NCBI GenBank assembly: GCA_017444665.1
Contig: JAFSWC010000060.1
Span: 1-33,152, forward strand
Reading direction: 5' to 3'
DNA from: Oscillospiraceae bacterium
GTDB taxonomy: Bacteria > Bacillota > Clostridia > Oscillospirales > Oscillospiraceae
Length of the DNA: 33,152 nucleotides
The position numbers were made by a program, and so were the translations under genes. Below, piece after piece: positions 6,738 through 15,295 of the stretch (the first letter of the stretch is position 1; every line of letters starts with the position of its first letter). A model generated the notes under the pieces. It was given only the letters and a program-made list of their open reading frames with translations. It did not search any database and was not told the DNA's origin.

Positions 6738-8333
6738 TCAGGCAAAGTTTTCGATCAGGCCGCGCAGCCCTTCGCGCTCATAAATGCCGCGCACCCACAC
6801 CAGCTCGTCCGAAATCAGCGCGTCGATCGCCCGCATGCCCAGCACCTCGACCGGCGCGCGGTCGTCGGTCAGCACGTGGCTGCCGCCCGTCACCGGGATC
6901 AGGCGTGCGCCGACGGTTTCCATCATGCCGCGCAGCTCGCCCGGCGCAAGCTTTGCCAGGTTTTCCGCCAGCCGCTCCGCCGGATCGCCCTCGACGCAGG
7001 CAAAAAGCTCGCGGTTGGTGTTGCCGCGCACGTCCGCCGTCACAGCGGTGGGAAAGACCGCGGCGATCGTGTCGCAAAGCGATTCGTTGATGCTGCCCTC
7101 GCCGTCGGAATGCATGTTCATATTCACGGCCATCACGCCGCCCTCGTCAAGATGCTCGCGCACCAGCGTGAAGAACTCGACCGAGGACATCTGAAACGGG
7201 ATCGTGATATCCTGATAGGCGTCCACCAGGATCACGTCATACTTTGTATCGACCGCCTGTAAAAAGGCGCGGCCGTCGTACTCCGTCACCTGTACCTCCC
7301 CCGGGAGGTCAAAATACCGCCAGGCAAGGTCGGTGATCCGCCCGTCGATCTCCACGCCCTCGACCGACGCACCGGGGAAATAGTCAAGGCACTGTCTGGC
7401 ATAGGTGCCCGTCCCGTTGCCGAGGACAAGCACGCGCGGCGCCTCTTTCCCGCACATGACCGGCGCGGCCAGGGCATAGTCGTAATACATGCCCGTGAGG
7501 CCGCCCTCCTTCATCGTCACCGACTGCACGCCGAAGAGGACGTTGGTCGACAGGACGATACTGCGCTCGTCCTCCTTGACCTGCAGATAGTTATAGACCG
7601 ATTCGCCCTCGTACGTCAGATCCTCTTCCCAAAAGGCAAAGGCCGTGCTGCGCCCGAAGATTGCGCACAGGATAAAGAGGATCAGGCAGATCACCGCCGT
7701 GCGCAGCTTTGTCTTCGCGCTGAGAAAGAAAGCCAGCGCGATCGCAAGCAGGATGCCGGAGAAGAGCAGAAAGGTCACCGACGTGCCGACCGTAGGGATC
7801 GTGACGAAGGTCGGCAAAAAGGTGCCCAGGATGCTGCCGATCGTGTTGCACGCGCCGAGCCTTCCGACCGTGCGGCCGCTGTCGTCCAGACTTTCCACCG
7901 TCGATTTGACCAGCGAAGGCGTGACCGTACCCAGCAAAAACAGCGGAAAGACGAAAATCACCATGCACGAGACAAAGGCCGCGACCACGAGAAAATTGTT
8001 GCTGACCGTGAAGATCAAAAGGGCCGTGACGCCCATGATGATATATTTTCCCAGCACCGGGATCGCGGCGATCCACACCGCGGCGATCAGGATGCGGCGA
8101 TAGAGCAGCGCGGGGTCGGGGTTTTTGTCCGCCGCGCGTCCGCCGTACAGATTGCCCAGCGCCATCGCGATCATGATCGTGCCGATGATGATCGTCCACA
8201 CGATTTGCGACGAGCTGAAGTACGGCGCAAGCAGACGGCTCGCGCCAAGCTCCACCGCCATGACGGATACGCCGGCAAAAAACTCGGTCAGGTACAAAAA
8301 CAGCTTGCTTTTCAGGATCGGATAGTCCCGCAT
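6738..8333 (-). CDS. Membrane protein fused to a spermidine-synthase-like domain
   Basis: A 531-residue protein. The start at 8333 has GGGGAGGG about six bases upstream. The N-terminal ~260 residues hold eight or more hydrophobic helices (EFFAGVSVMAVELGASRLLAPYF begins the first two), resembling half an MFS/fused-SpdSyn transporter. The C-terminal ~270 residues have a Rossmann fold like polyamine aminopropyltransferases: VLVLGNGTG for cofactor binding, GVEID ending the second strand, YDGRAFL, and DVILVDAY. The second acidic acceptor residue of true spermidine synthases (DSSDP) is replaced here by DAYQD, so canonical aminopropyl transfer is doubtful. Such fused proteins are widespread but functionally unresolved. 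Confidence 0.8.
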   Translation of the reverse strand: MRDYPILKSKLFLYLTEFFAGVSVMAVELGASRLLAPYFSSSQIVWTIIIGTIMIAMALGNLYGGRAADKNPDPALLYRRILIAAVWIAAIPVLGKYIIMGVTALLIFTVSNNFLVVAAFVSCMVIFVFPLFLLGTVTPSLVKSTVESLDDSGRTVGRLGACNTIGSILGTFLPTFVTIPTVGTSVTFLLFSGILLAIALAFFLSAKTKLRTAVICLILFILCAIFGRSTAFAFWEEDLTYEGESVYNYLQVKEDERSIVLSTNVLFGVQSVTMKEGGLTGMYYDYALAAPVMCGKEAPRVLVLGNGTGTYARQCLDYFPGASVEGVEIDGRITDLAWRYFDLPGEVQVTEYDGRAFLQAVDTKYDVILVDAYQDITIPFQMSSVEFFTLVREHLDEGGVMAVNMNMHSDGEGSINESLCDTIAAVFPTAVTADVRGNTNRELFACVEGDPAERLAENLAKLAPGELRGMMETVGARLIPVTGGSHVLTDDRAPVEVLGMRAIDALISDELVWVRGIYEREGLRGLIENFA

Positions 8334-8368
8334 GTGCGCCCTCCCCTTTGCTTGAAACGATATACGCG

Positions 8369-8397
8369 ATTTTATCACAATTCCGTCCCCTTGCCAA
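8369..8397 (-). promoter_or_regulatory. Probable promoter of the SpeE-like/msrC operon
   Basis: On the minus strand: TTGGCA (8397-8392), 17-base spacer, TAAAAT (8374-8369). The leader to the ATG at 8333 is about 30 bases. Confidence 0.65.
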
Positions 8398-8413
8398 TCA
8401 TGATTATATGCAC

Positions 8414-8443
8414 TTGCCAAGCGAGAGCACAGGGGAGTAAAAT
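8414..8443 (+). promoter_or_regulatory. Probable promoter of the macro-domain gene
   Basis: TTGCCA (8414-8419), 18-base spacer, TAAAAT (8438-8443). It is placed back-to-back with the minus-strand promoter at 8369-8397 in an intergenic region of about 135 bases. Confidence 0.55.
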
Positions 8444-8468
8444 AAAGAAAAAACTCGGAGGGATGCCC

Positions 8469-9176
8469 ATGTCCTACCGCGTCGTACAGGGAGATATCCT
8501 CTCACAGCGAACCGACGCCGTCGCCATCAGTATCGAGATCGACTTCTCGCCCAGCGAGATGCCCACATGCCGGGCCGTTGCCGCCGCGGGCGGAGACGAG
8601 CTGCACCGGGCGATCAGGGCGCTGCGTTTCGTCTCGGTCGGCCGCGCGGCCGAGGCTGACGCCTGTTCGCTCCCCTTTTCCCGGCTGATCATCACGGCCG
8701 CGCCGGTGTGGCTGACGGGAAAGGCAAACGAGCTGCTGGTGCTGCACTACTGTTATCAAAGCATTTTTGACCTGGCCGAGAGCTTAGGCTGCCGCAGCAT
8801 CGCGATGCCCTTCTTCTCCGCCCTCTATTACCGCTTTCCGAAGGACGAAGCCGTCAAGATCGCCCTGCGCGAGGCAAGGGACCGCGCGCTCGACGTCGTC
8901 TTTGTCGCCGACACGCCGGAACTGTATGAAATCAGCCAAAAGCCCTATCGCAAGCCTGTGCTCGGCGCATATATCGGTTACTACCGCGACCACGCGCTCT
9001 TCGAGCTGGACAACGGTCTCTTCGCCCGCGTGGACATCCGGCCGGAGGTCGCCGACGTCACACCCATTTCATTTTTTGAGCCCTGCTTCCGCACGGGCAA
9101 CAATCCCCTGCAGCCCCCGCTGCCGGAGGAGGAGATCGCCCGTCTGCGGCAGATTTATGCGGATAACGATTGGTAA
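8469..9176 (+). CDS. Divergent macro-domain (ADP-ribose-binding-like) protein
   Basis: A 235-residue protein. The second ATG (8469) is preferred to the one at 8463 because GGAGGG is six bases upstream of it and abuts the earlier one. Residues 1-150 follow the macro-domain plan: YRVVQGDILSQRTDAVAIS (strand, then the position of the usual DAIVNAAN), AGGDELHRAI, RLIITAAPVW, then SIAMPFFSALYYRFPKDEAVKIAL, equivalent to FPaIgTGiygfP-x-eAa. The Asn of the usual ADP-ribose loop and its Gly-Gly-Gly run are not obvious, so catalysis is uncertain. About 70 C-terminal residues are unassigned. The GPH symporter begins 12 bases later. Confidence 0.7.
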   Translation: MSYRVVQGDILSQRTDAVAISIEIDFSPSEMPTCRAVAAAGGDELHRAIRALRFVSVGRAAEADACSLPFSRLIITAAPVWLTGKANELLVLHYCYQSIFDLAESLGCRSIAMPFFSALYYRFPKDEAVKIALREARDRALDVVFVADTPELYEISQKPYRKPVLGAYIGYYRDHALFELDNGLFARVDIRPEVADVTPISFFEPCFRTGNNPLQPPLPEEEIARLRQIYADNDW

Positions 9177-9188
9177 AGGAGAAGAGAG

Positions 9189-10667
9189 ATGAACGAATCC
9201 TACATCGCGCGCACCAGCGGTCTGAAGACAAAGGACTATATCGGCTATGCGATGATCGACACGGCCGGGTGCCTTGTTTTCAGCCTTGTCACGACCCTGC
9301 TGCAGAAGTTTTACACCGACATCTTCCATCTCAGCCCGCTCTTCATCATGCTGATGTTCATCGCGGCGCGCATCTGGGACGGTATCAACGACCCGATCAT
9401 GGGCCGCATCTGCGACACGGCGAGGCCGGGCAAGGGCGGACGCTACCGCCCCTGGATCCTGTACGCGGCCTTCCCGCTTGCGCTCTCGGCGGTTTTGATG
9501 TTCCTCCGCTTCCCCGGCATGGGCGAGGAGGGCCACACCGTCGCGACCTGCGTGTATGCGACTGTGACCTACATTTTCTTCGGCATGGCCTACACCGTGC
9601 TGCAGATCCCCTTCGGCTCGCTCGCCTCGGTCGTGACGACGGACGCGCACGAGCGCAACAAGCTCTCGGTCTGGCGCTCGATCGGCGCGGCGCTCGGCTC
9701 GATCCCGGTGCTGCTGATCGCCAGCTTTGCCTATGAAAAGCGCCTCGATGCAAACGGGAACGTCGTGCTTGGCGAAAACGGCAAGGCAATCACCGATATG
9801 CAGTACGCCCCCGTGATCCGCGGGGTGGTGATCATGGCGGTCTGCTCGTTTGTGATGCTGCTCATCGCCTATACGCTCAACCGCGAGCGCGTCAAGACAA
9901 AGCCGCAGAAGAGCGAAAAAGGCGCCACCGCAAAGGCGCTCCGTCTGCTTTTCGCCAATCGCGCCTTTGTCTCCGTCAGTCTGATCTCCATGCTGCTCCT
10001 CGCCGGCCAGATGTTCACGCAGAGCTTTTACACCTATCTTTTTGACGACTACTTCCACGCCAACTGGATGAATCTGGCCTCCCAGGCCTGCACCTATTCC
10101 CCGATGCTTGTGATGATGTTCCTCCTCCCCGGCATGGCGCGCAGGATCGGCAAAAAGGAGGTCTGCGCCGTCGGCGTCGCGGCGGCGGCCGCCGCCAACC
10201 TGGTCCTCTTCTTCCTGCGGGGCATGGCGCCGGAGAAGCTGATGTGGATCTTTCTCGCGCTCTGCTTTGTCAGCGGCTGCGGTCTGACCACGCTGGTCAT
10301 GCAGCTTTGGGCCATGGTGACCGATACGATCGACGATCTTGAAGTCCGGACCGGAAGCCGCGACGACGGCACCGCCTACTCCGTCTTCAATTTCTTCCGC
10401 AAGCTCGGCCAGGTACTCTCGGCCGTGTGCGTCAACGGCGCGCTGCTCGGGATGCACTACAAGTATGAAAAAGGCGCTGTCCAGACGATTGGCAATCTCA
10501 AAAAAATGTACGATCTCGCCACGCTCATCCCCGCCGTGCTCTTCGGCCTGATGGCCCTGATGCTCTTTGTCTATTACCCGCTGACGCGCAAAAAGGTCGC
10601 GGAGCTGCAGGAGCAGAAGGAGCTCAAGCTGCGTGAGCATTACGAGAACAACAGCATCGATATTTGA
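9189..10667 (+). CDS. GPH-family sugar:cation symporter (MelB-like)
   Basis: A 492-residue membrane transporter with about twelve hydrophobic segments, of the glycoside-pentoside-hexuronide:cation symporter family. Markers are ARIWDGINDPIMGRI (60-74), GKGGRYRPWI (81-90) in the loop after helix 2, and the RTG-x-RDDGTAYSVFNFFRKLG stretch in the second half. AAAGGAGAAG lies a few bases before the ATG. A hydrophilic insert (about 185-200) is seen after helix 6. Its partner is probably the convergent esterase/GH31 locus or the macro-domain gene it follows by 12 bases. The sugar transported cannot be read from sequence. Confidence 0.9.
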   Translation: MNESYIARTSGLKTKDYIGYAMIDTAGCLVFSLVTTLLQKFYTDIFHLSPLFIMLMFIAARIWDGINDPIMGRICDTARPGKGGRYRPWILYAAFPLALSAVLMFLRFPGMGEEGHTVATCVYATVTYIFFGMAYTVLQIPFGSLASVVTTDAHERNKLSVWRSIGAALGSIPVLLIASFAYEKRLDANGNVVLGENGKAITDMQYAPVIRGVVIMAVCSFVMLLIAYTLNRERVKTKPQKSEKGATAKALRLLFANRAFVSVSLISMLLLAGQMFTQSFYTYLFDDYFHANWMNLASQACTYSPMLVMMFLLPGMARRIGKKEVCAVGVAAAAAANLVLFFLRGMAPEKLMWIFLALCFVSGCGLTTLVMQLWAMVTDTIDDLEVRTGSRDDGTAYSVFNFFRKLGQVLSAVCVNGALLGMHYKYEKGAVQTIGNLKKMYDLATLIPAVLFGLMALMLFVYYPLTRKKVAELQEQKELKLREHYENNSIDI

Positions 10668-10681
10668 TACCGCGCCATATA

Positions 10682-10715
10682 AAAATATCCCGGATCGACA
10701 GATCCGGGATATTTT
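10682..10715. terminator. Bidirectional terminator between GPH symporter and GH31
   Basis: The 15-base arms 10682-10696 and 10701-10715 are perfectly complementary, with a GACA loop. The centre is CCCGGATC/GATCCGGG and the ends are A/T. It separates the convergent symporter and glycosidase genes and includes the GH31 stop. Confidence 0.9.
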
Positions 10716-12729
10716 ATTTGATTTCAAACCAGACCGGCAGGTCTGTCGGCAGACAGGGAACCTTGATCGTTTCCCCTCCGGGGATCGGCTCTCCCTCTCC
10801 GCGCAAAAGCCAGCCCTCGCCGCAGCACGGCAGCTTTACCGTCACCGTCTCGGCCCCGCGGTCAAACACCGGGCAGGCCAGGATCCGATCGCCGCAGAAA
10901 AAGCAGTCGGCTTCACAGTCATAGCCCTCCTCGCGCAAAAACACAGGATAAATCAGCGGCCGATGTTCTCTTCTGCAGCGCTCGCCCTCTTCGCTCAGAT
11001 ACGGCAGCAGTTTTTCGCGCAGGGCAAAGATCGCCCGCACGCTGTCCATCCTCTCCGGGTACAGCCAGGGCATCGTGCTCTCCTTCCCCGGCTTCCAGGA
11101 GTGAAGGACAAAGCGCGGCGTGAACACGCCGTACTGCAGCCAGCGCAGAAACAGTTCCTCGTCCGGCCGCGGGCCGGAAAAGCCGCCGATATCCTGACCG
11201 AAGAACAAGAAGCCCGTCAGCGCCATCGTCATCGCCTGATAATGGTTATAGCGCAGCTCGGAAAACGCGGTGCAGTTGTCTCCCGTCCAGGTCGTCGCCG
11301 CGCGCTGCGTGCCCGCCATCGCGCAGCGGGAGACGTTGAAGGGCACATAGTCCTCCCCCATCGTCTCCGTCACAGCCTCGCGGCTGGCGCGCGCCATGAG
11401 ATAGGAGAACAGCGGGCGGATCAGTCTCGCCCTTGTCTCGCGGCCGAAGCCGTCTGCCAACACGTCTGCGTCCTGTACGTCATATTCGTTGTTGTCGTTC
11501 CAGATGCTGCGATAGCCCTTTTCGACCAGCTGCGTCTTCACGCACGTCTTCCAAAAGGCATAGGCGTCGGGGTGGGTATAGTCCAGATAGCTCGCCATCC
11601 CGCCCCAGAATGGGAAACAGGCGGGCGCGCCGTCGGCGTAATGCAAAAACCAGCCGCGCTGCGCGATCGTGTCATAGAGCGGATGCGTGGTCAGAAACGC
11701 CGGCTTCACGTTTGCGATCAGTTCCATGCCGTTTTCCCGGAAGTACGCGGCCAGCCCCTCCGGCGAAGGGATCTTGTCTCGGTTCCAGTGGAACACACAG
11801 CGCTGCTCGCCGATCTGCGTATAGCCGCTTGAGAGATAAAAACCTCCCGCACGGATGCCGCTTGCCGCGCACTTGTCCGCAAAGCCCCGCAAACGTGCGT
11901 CCGCATCCGGCGCGTCGGTATACTCCATCGTGCTGCCGCAGTAGCGAAAGGCCCAGTCCGGCACCGGCGCGGTTTCGCCGCAGAGAGCGGAAAAGCGCTG
12001 CACGATCTCCGCCGTCGTGCCGAGGATCAGATAAAAGACCATGTTCTCCTCCTCGAAGCGGATCGAGGAGAAGGGCTCGAAATAGTTGTCGTGCTCCGCG
12101 CCGAAATCCACGCGGCCGTTCGAGCAGGTGTCATAGAAAAGGCCGTACGATCCGGCGCCCCGCTCGCAGATGTAAAACGGGATCTGCTTGTACAGCGGAT
12201 CGCTCGCCGCGGCGGAAAAGCCCATCGAATCCACGGCGGCCAGCGCAAAGCTGCGCCCGGCCTTGTTCACCGCGCCGCACTTGTCGCCCAGACCGAAGAT
12301 CCGCTCGCCCTCCTCGCGGCGCGTATAGTGCGCCGAGCCGTCGCCGAGCTCGCCGTCGAAGTTATAGGCAAGGCCGCTGCGGTCTGCATAGAGAACGCCC
12401 TTTCCGTTTCTCGCCGTGATACAAAAATTTTTCTTCTTTACCGTAAATCGGGCGCCCGCCAGCGTAAAACGCACTTCCTCCGCGTCCTCCTCAACGGCGG
12501 GACACACGGCCGAAAAGCCATCGGTCGACAGCTTGTCGCGCCCGCTAAGCGCACAGTCCTCCTCCCCGGGGCAGACGCTCCAGGTCGGCAGCAGCGCCGC
12601 GCCGTCGCGCAGCAGCGCCACGCGCAGGATATGGTCAAAAAAGTCCAGGCGCATGCTCACGCCGTCCGCGTGATAGAGACGCATCGACGGCGTTGCTTCC
12701 GTCAGGACAAAGCGATGGTCAAACTTCAT
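10714..12729 (-). CDS. Glycoside hydrolase family 31 (alpha-glycosidase)
   Basis: A cytosolic enzyme of 671 residues, with no signal peptide. Domain order is an N-terminal beta domain (about 1-200), a (beta/alpha)8 barrel with catalytic residues, and C-terminal beta domains. The GH31 nucleophile is D412 in SIWNDNNE, and D484 in WTGDN is the acid/base; GFYLSSGY and the ERIFGLGDK box are also typical. It hydrolyses terminal alpha-linked sugars; alpha-glucosidase and alpha-xylosidase are both possible. It overlaps the carboxylesterase gene by four bases (ATGA at 12726-12729), so the pair is translationally coupled, and may deacylate and then trim a glycoside taken up by the GPH symporter. Confidence 0.9.
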   Translation of the reverse strand: MKFDHRFVLTEATPSMRLYHADGVSMRLDFFDHILRVALLRDGAALLPTWSVCPGEEDCALSGRDKLSTDGFSAVCPAVEEDAEEVRFTLAGARFTVKKKNFCITARNGKGVLYADRSGLAYNFDGELGDGSAHYTRREEGERIFGLGDKCGAVNKAGRSFALAAVDSMGFSAAASDPLYKQIPFYICERGAGSYGLFYDTCSNGRVDFGAEHDNYFEPFSSIRFEEENMVFYLILGTTAEIVQRFSALCGETAPVPDWAFRYCGSTMEYTDAPDADARLRGFADKCAASGIRAGGFYLSSGYTQIGEQRCVFHWNRDKIPSPEGLAAYFRENGMELIANVKPAFLTTHPLYDTIAQRGWFLHYADGAPACFPFWGGMASYLDYTHPDAYAFWKTCVKTQLVEKGYRSIWNDNNEYDVQDADVLADGFGRETRARLIRPLFSYLMARASREAVTETMGEDYVPFNVSRCAMAGTQRAATTWTGDNCTAFSELRYNHYQAMTMALTGFLFFGQDIGGFSGPRPDEELFLRWLQYGVFTPRFVLHSWKPGKESTMPWLYPERMDSVRAIFALREKLLPYLSEEGERCRREHRPLIYPVFLREEGYDCEADCFFCGDRILACPVFDRGAETVTVKLPCCGEGWLLRGEGEPIPGGETIKVPCLPTDLPVWFEIK

Positions 12730-14072
12730 GCCTTGGGATCTCCTTTTTCCAGGAAGTTGCGGGCAAGCCGCAAATAGTTTACATAACTCATTTTAGTATC
12801 GCTTTTTGTAAACCTTAATGCCTTTCCTCCGCCTCGCTCCCAGCGCGGCAGACCGTCCCCGTTGGGGTCGCCGCAGCGGGCAAAGTTGGCAAGATAGTCC
12901 ATCAGCTGCCCCGATACCTCGCGGTCGCGTTCCCCATAAGGCCGCCATCCGTTTGAAAGCGTGCCGAAGATATAGCGCAGATCGCAGGAGTGAAAAGCCC
13001 GGCTGTCATCCCCCGGCGAATCGAGGTCGAAGAAATACGCAAAGCCGTTGTTCTTCTTTGCAAAGTTCATGCCGATCCGCGCCATGACCGGCGCGAAGAG
13101 ATCCGTGTTCGTAAAGCCGATGAGATAATCGAGCTTCATCGCCTCGCGGATCATGCGGTCAACCGGCTTTGGGATCAGCCAGCCGTCGACGACCGGCATC
13201 GTGTTATAGGTCGAGTCCTTGCGCCGCGCCCGGATCGTCTCGACCGCGTCGAAGATCGCGTCGAGCGAGGCGTTCTGCAGCTCCTCAAAGCTTTTACAGC
13301 CCGCGTCGCGAATGAACTCTTCCCAGTAGGCGTGCGTGTCCGCCGCCCTGCGCGGCAGGGCGAAGCGCGGAAACAGCCCCGCGCCGGACATCATCGCCGC
13401 GCGCTGAAACAGTCCTTCGTTCGCGTGGTTCAGACAGAGGTACTGGATCGAGATCGCCCCGGCGCTCTGCCCCAGCAGCGTGATGTTCTCCCCGTCGCCG
13501 CCGAAGTCGCCGATATGCCTCTTGACCCAGCGGATCGCCGTCAGCTGGTCGTCGAGACCGAAATTGCCGTCGCGGCCATAGCGCTTTTGGATCTCCGGAT
13601 GCGTCAGATACCCCAGCGGTCCGAGCCTATAGTTGGCAAAGACCGTAACGATCCCGCGCCTTGCCAGTTCACCGCCGTCAAAGGGGCTTTCGCAGTTGAC
13701 GCCGGATTCAAAGCCCCCGCCGTGGAAAAACAGCACGACCGGGCAGTTATGCGCCTCCTTCGGCGCGTAGACGTTCAGATTCAAGCAATCCTCGCTGTAG
13801 GTGAATTGACTTCCCTCGCGAAACTCCCGCTTATAGAAGCGAAAGGTCGCGTCCTCCATATGCTCGTGCCAGCCGCGGTTCTGCGGGCAGGCCGGGCCGA
13901 AGGCCGTCGCGTCCAGCTCCCCGTCCCAGTGATCCACTGCGGAGGCATATTCAAAGCGCTCCGCCCTCCCATAGGGCACGCCGAGGAATTCGAGACAGTC
14001 CTCCCGCTCGTTGCCGCGCACCGCGCCGCAGCCGGTCTGCAGCAGCGCCGCGCCGATCTTTTTATCCGTCAT
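12726..14072 (-). CDS. Type-B carboxylesterase
   Basis: A 448-residue alpha/beta hydrolase. The start at 14072 has GGTGGAG about six bases upstream; a longer reading begins in the divergent promoter and is rejected. The family hallmarks are SEDCLNLNVY (93-102), the oxyanion loop HGGGF (117-121), the nucleophile S203 in GQSAGA and H361 in AFHSCDLRYIFG. The acid is probably D324. No signal peptide is seen, so it acts in the cytosol on small acyl or aryl esters. First gene of the operon with GH31, driven by the promoter at 14100-14128. Confidence 0.9.
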   Translation of the reverse strand: MTDKKIGAALLQTGCGAVRGNEREDCLEFLGVPYGRAERFEYASAVDHWDGELDATAFGPACPQNRGWHEHMEDATFRFYKREFREGSQFTYSEDCLNLNVYAPKEAHNCPVVLFFHGGGFESGVNCESPFDGGELARRGIVTVFANYRLGPLGYLTHPEIQKRYGRDGNFGLDDQLTAIRWVKRHIGDFGGDGENITLLGQSAGAISIQYLCLNHANEGLFQRAAMMSGAGLFPRFALPRRAADTHAYWEEFIRDAGCKSFEELQNASLDAIFDAVETIRARRKDSTYNTMPVVDGWLIPKPVDRMIREAMKLDYLIGFTNTDLFAPVMARIGMNFAKKNNGFAYFFDLDSPGDDSRAFHSCDLRYIFGTLSNGWRPYGERDREVSGQLMDYLANFARCGDPNGDGLPRWERGGGKALRFTKSDTKMSYVNYLRLARNFLEKGDPKA

Positions 14073-14099
14073 GCTTCTCCACCTCTTTTTCCTGTCTCG

Positions 14100-14128
14100 A
14101 TTATAGCAGAACACCGCCCCGCTTGCCA
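14100..14128 (-). promoter_or_regulatory. Probable promoter of the carboxylesterase/GH31 operon
   Basis: On the minus strand: -10 TATAAT (14105-14100), with a 17-base spacer back to the hexamer at 14128-14123 (reads TGGCAA). That hexamer is also the -35 of the divergent mutY promoter, so the two promoters appear to share it. Confidence 0.55.
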
Positions 14129-14151
14129 CAGGAAAATGGAAATGGTATAAT
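14123..14151 (+). promoter_or_regulatory. Probable promoter of mutY
   Basis: TTGCCA (14123-14128), 17-base spacer, perfect TATAAT (14146-14151). The leader is short, about 25 bases, up to the AGGAGGT-led ATG at 14180. Confidence 0.75.
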
Positions 14152-14179
14152 GCGAAAAAATGCAAGAGGAGGTGCGCCC

Positions 14180-15214
14180 ATGACCGATCGCGATATACTT
14201 GCCGCTGCCCTGCCGCGTATCGCGGACTGGGACGCCTCCGTGCGCCGCGATCTGCCCTGGCGCCGCTCCCCCACGCCCTATCACGTCTGGATCTCGGAGA
14301 TCATGCTCCAGCAGACGCGCATCGAGGCTGTGATCCCCTATTACGAGCGCTTTCTCGCCGCGCTGCCGGACGTCGCCGCGCTCGCCGCGGTCGACGACGA
14401 CGCTCTGATGAAGCTCTGGGAGGGTCTCGGCTACTACTCCCGGGCGCGCAATCTGAAAAAGGCGGCGCAGCAGATCATCGAGCGCTTTGGCGGCGAGCTT
14501 CCCGCGACGGCGGAGGAGCTGCGCTCGCTGCCCGGCGTCGGCGATTACACCGCCGGGGCGATCGCGTCTCTCGCCTTTCACCGCCCCGAACCCGCCGTGG
14601 ACGGCAACGTGCTGCGCGTCGTCTCGCGCCTGCTTGCCTCCCGGGACGACGTCATGTCCCCCGCCGTGCGAAAGAGCGTCACAGCGCAGCTGCGCGGCGT
14701 CTACCCGTCGGGCGAAAAGGCCGCCCTTGTCACCGAGGGGCTGATGGAGCTGGGCGAGACGGTCTGCATTCCGAACGGCGAGCCGCTGTGCGGCGCCTGT
14801 CCGGTCGCTTCCCTCTGCCGCGCCCGCGCCGCGGGCGATCCGGCACAGTATCCGGTACGCAGCGCGCCGAAGGCGCGGCGCATCGAAGAGCGGACCGTGC
14901 TGCTCCTGCGCTGCGGCGGGAAATACGCGATCCGCCGCCGCGAAGAAAAGGGCCTGCTCGCCGGTCTGTGGGAGTTCCCTTCATTCAGCGGCACGCTTGA
15001 AGAGCCGCAGATCGCCGCCCTCTTCCCCGCCGCGCTTTCAATCGGACCCTGCGGCAGAGCAAAGCACATCTTCACGCATGTCGAATGGCACATGACGGGA
15101 TGGCGCGTCGTGCTGCCGGAAGAGCTTTCCGGCTATGTCTGGGAGACGGCGGAGACGATCCGCAGGGAATACTCTCTCCCCACCGCCCTCAAGGCTTATC
15201 GGGACAAACTGTAG
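14180..15214 (+). CDS. mutY: Adenine DNA glycosylase MutY
   Basis: A 344-residue base-excision repair enzyme that removes adenine mispaired with 8-oxoguanine. The ATG at 14180 follows AGGAGGT. Visible: the catalytic Glu E40 in WISEIMLQQT, the helix-hairpin-helix LPGVGDYTAGAI (117-128), the catalytic Asp D141 in VDGNVLRV, and a [4Fe-4S] ligand set C196, C204, C207 and C213 (spacing 7, 2 and 5 between them). A C-terminal NUDIX-like domain with LWEFPSF and the HIFTHVEWHM motif recognises 8-oxoG. Length is normal. The Fe-S cluster links it to the smsCB assembly genes upstream. It ends just before a strong terminator. Confidence 0.97.
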   Translation: MTDRDILAAALPRIADWDASVRRDLPWRRSPTPYHVWISEIMLQQTRIEAVIPYYERFLAALPDVAALAAVDDDALMKLWEGLGYYSRARNLKKAAQQIIERFGGELPATAEELRSLPGVGDYTAGAIASLAFHRPEPAVDGNVLRVVSRLLASRDDVMSPAVRKSVTAQLRGVYPSGEKAALVTEGLMELGETVCIPNGEPLCGACPVASLCRARAAGDPAQYPVRSAPKARRIEERTVLLLRCGGKYAIRRREEKGLLAGLWEFPSFSGTLEEPQIAALFPAALSIGPCGRAKHIFTHVEWHMTGWRVVLPEELSGYVWETAETIRREYSLPTALKAYRDKL

Positions 15215-15236
15215 CTCTCTTCTCCATCACAACGCC

Positions 15237-15272
15237 AAAAACGGCGTGACCGCATCGGTCACGCCGTTTTTT
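15237..15272. terminator. Rho-independent terminator after mutY (bidirectional)
   Basis: AAAAACGGCGTGACCG (15237-15252) pairs with the complement at 15256-15271 around a CAT loop, followed by further T. It also lies just downstream of the convergent XRE/TPR gene, which ends at 15296, and can stop both transcripts. Confidence 0.93.
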
Positions 15273-15295
15273 CAGTCTGTCGTGTCTCTGCCGTT

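Noticed and set aside
9069..10727. A 552-codon open frame antisense to the GPH symporter.
   Set aside because: It is a GC-rich shadow with His/Glu/Arg-rich low-complexity translation; the plus-strand symporter is clearly the real gene.
13000..14150. A long plus-strand frame opposite the carboxylesterase.
   Set aside because: Shadow of the esterase, with no recognisable domain and no ribosome site.
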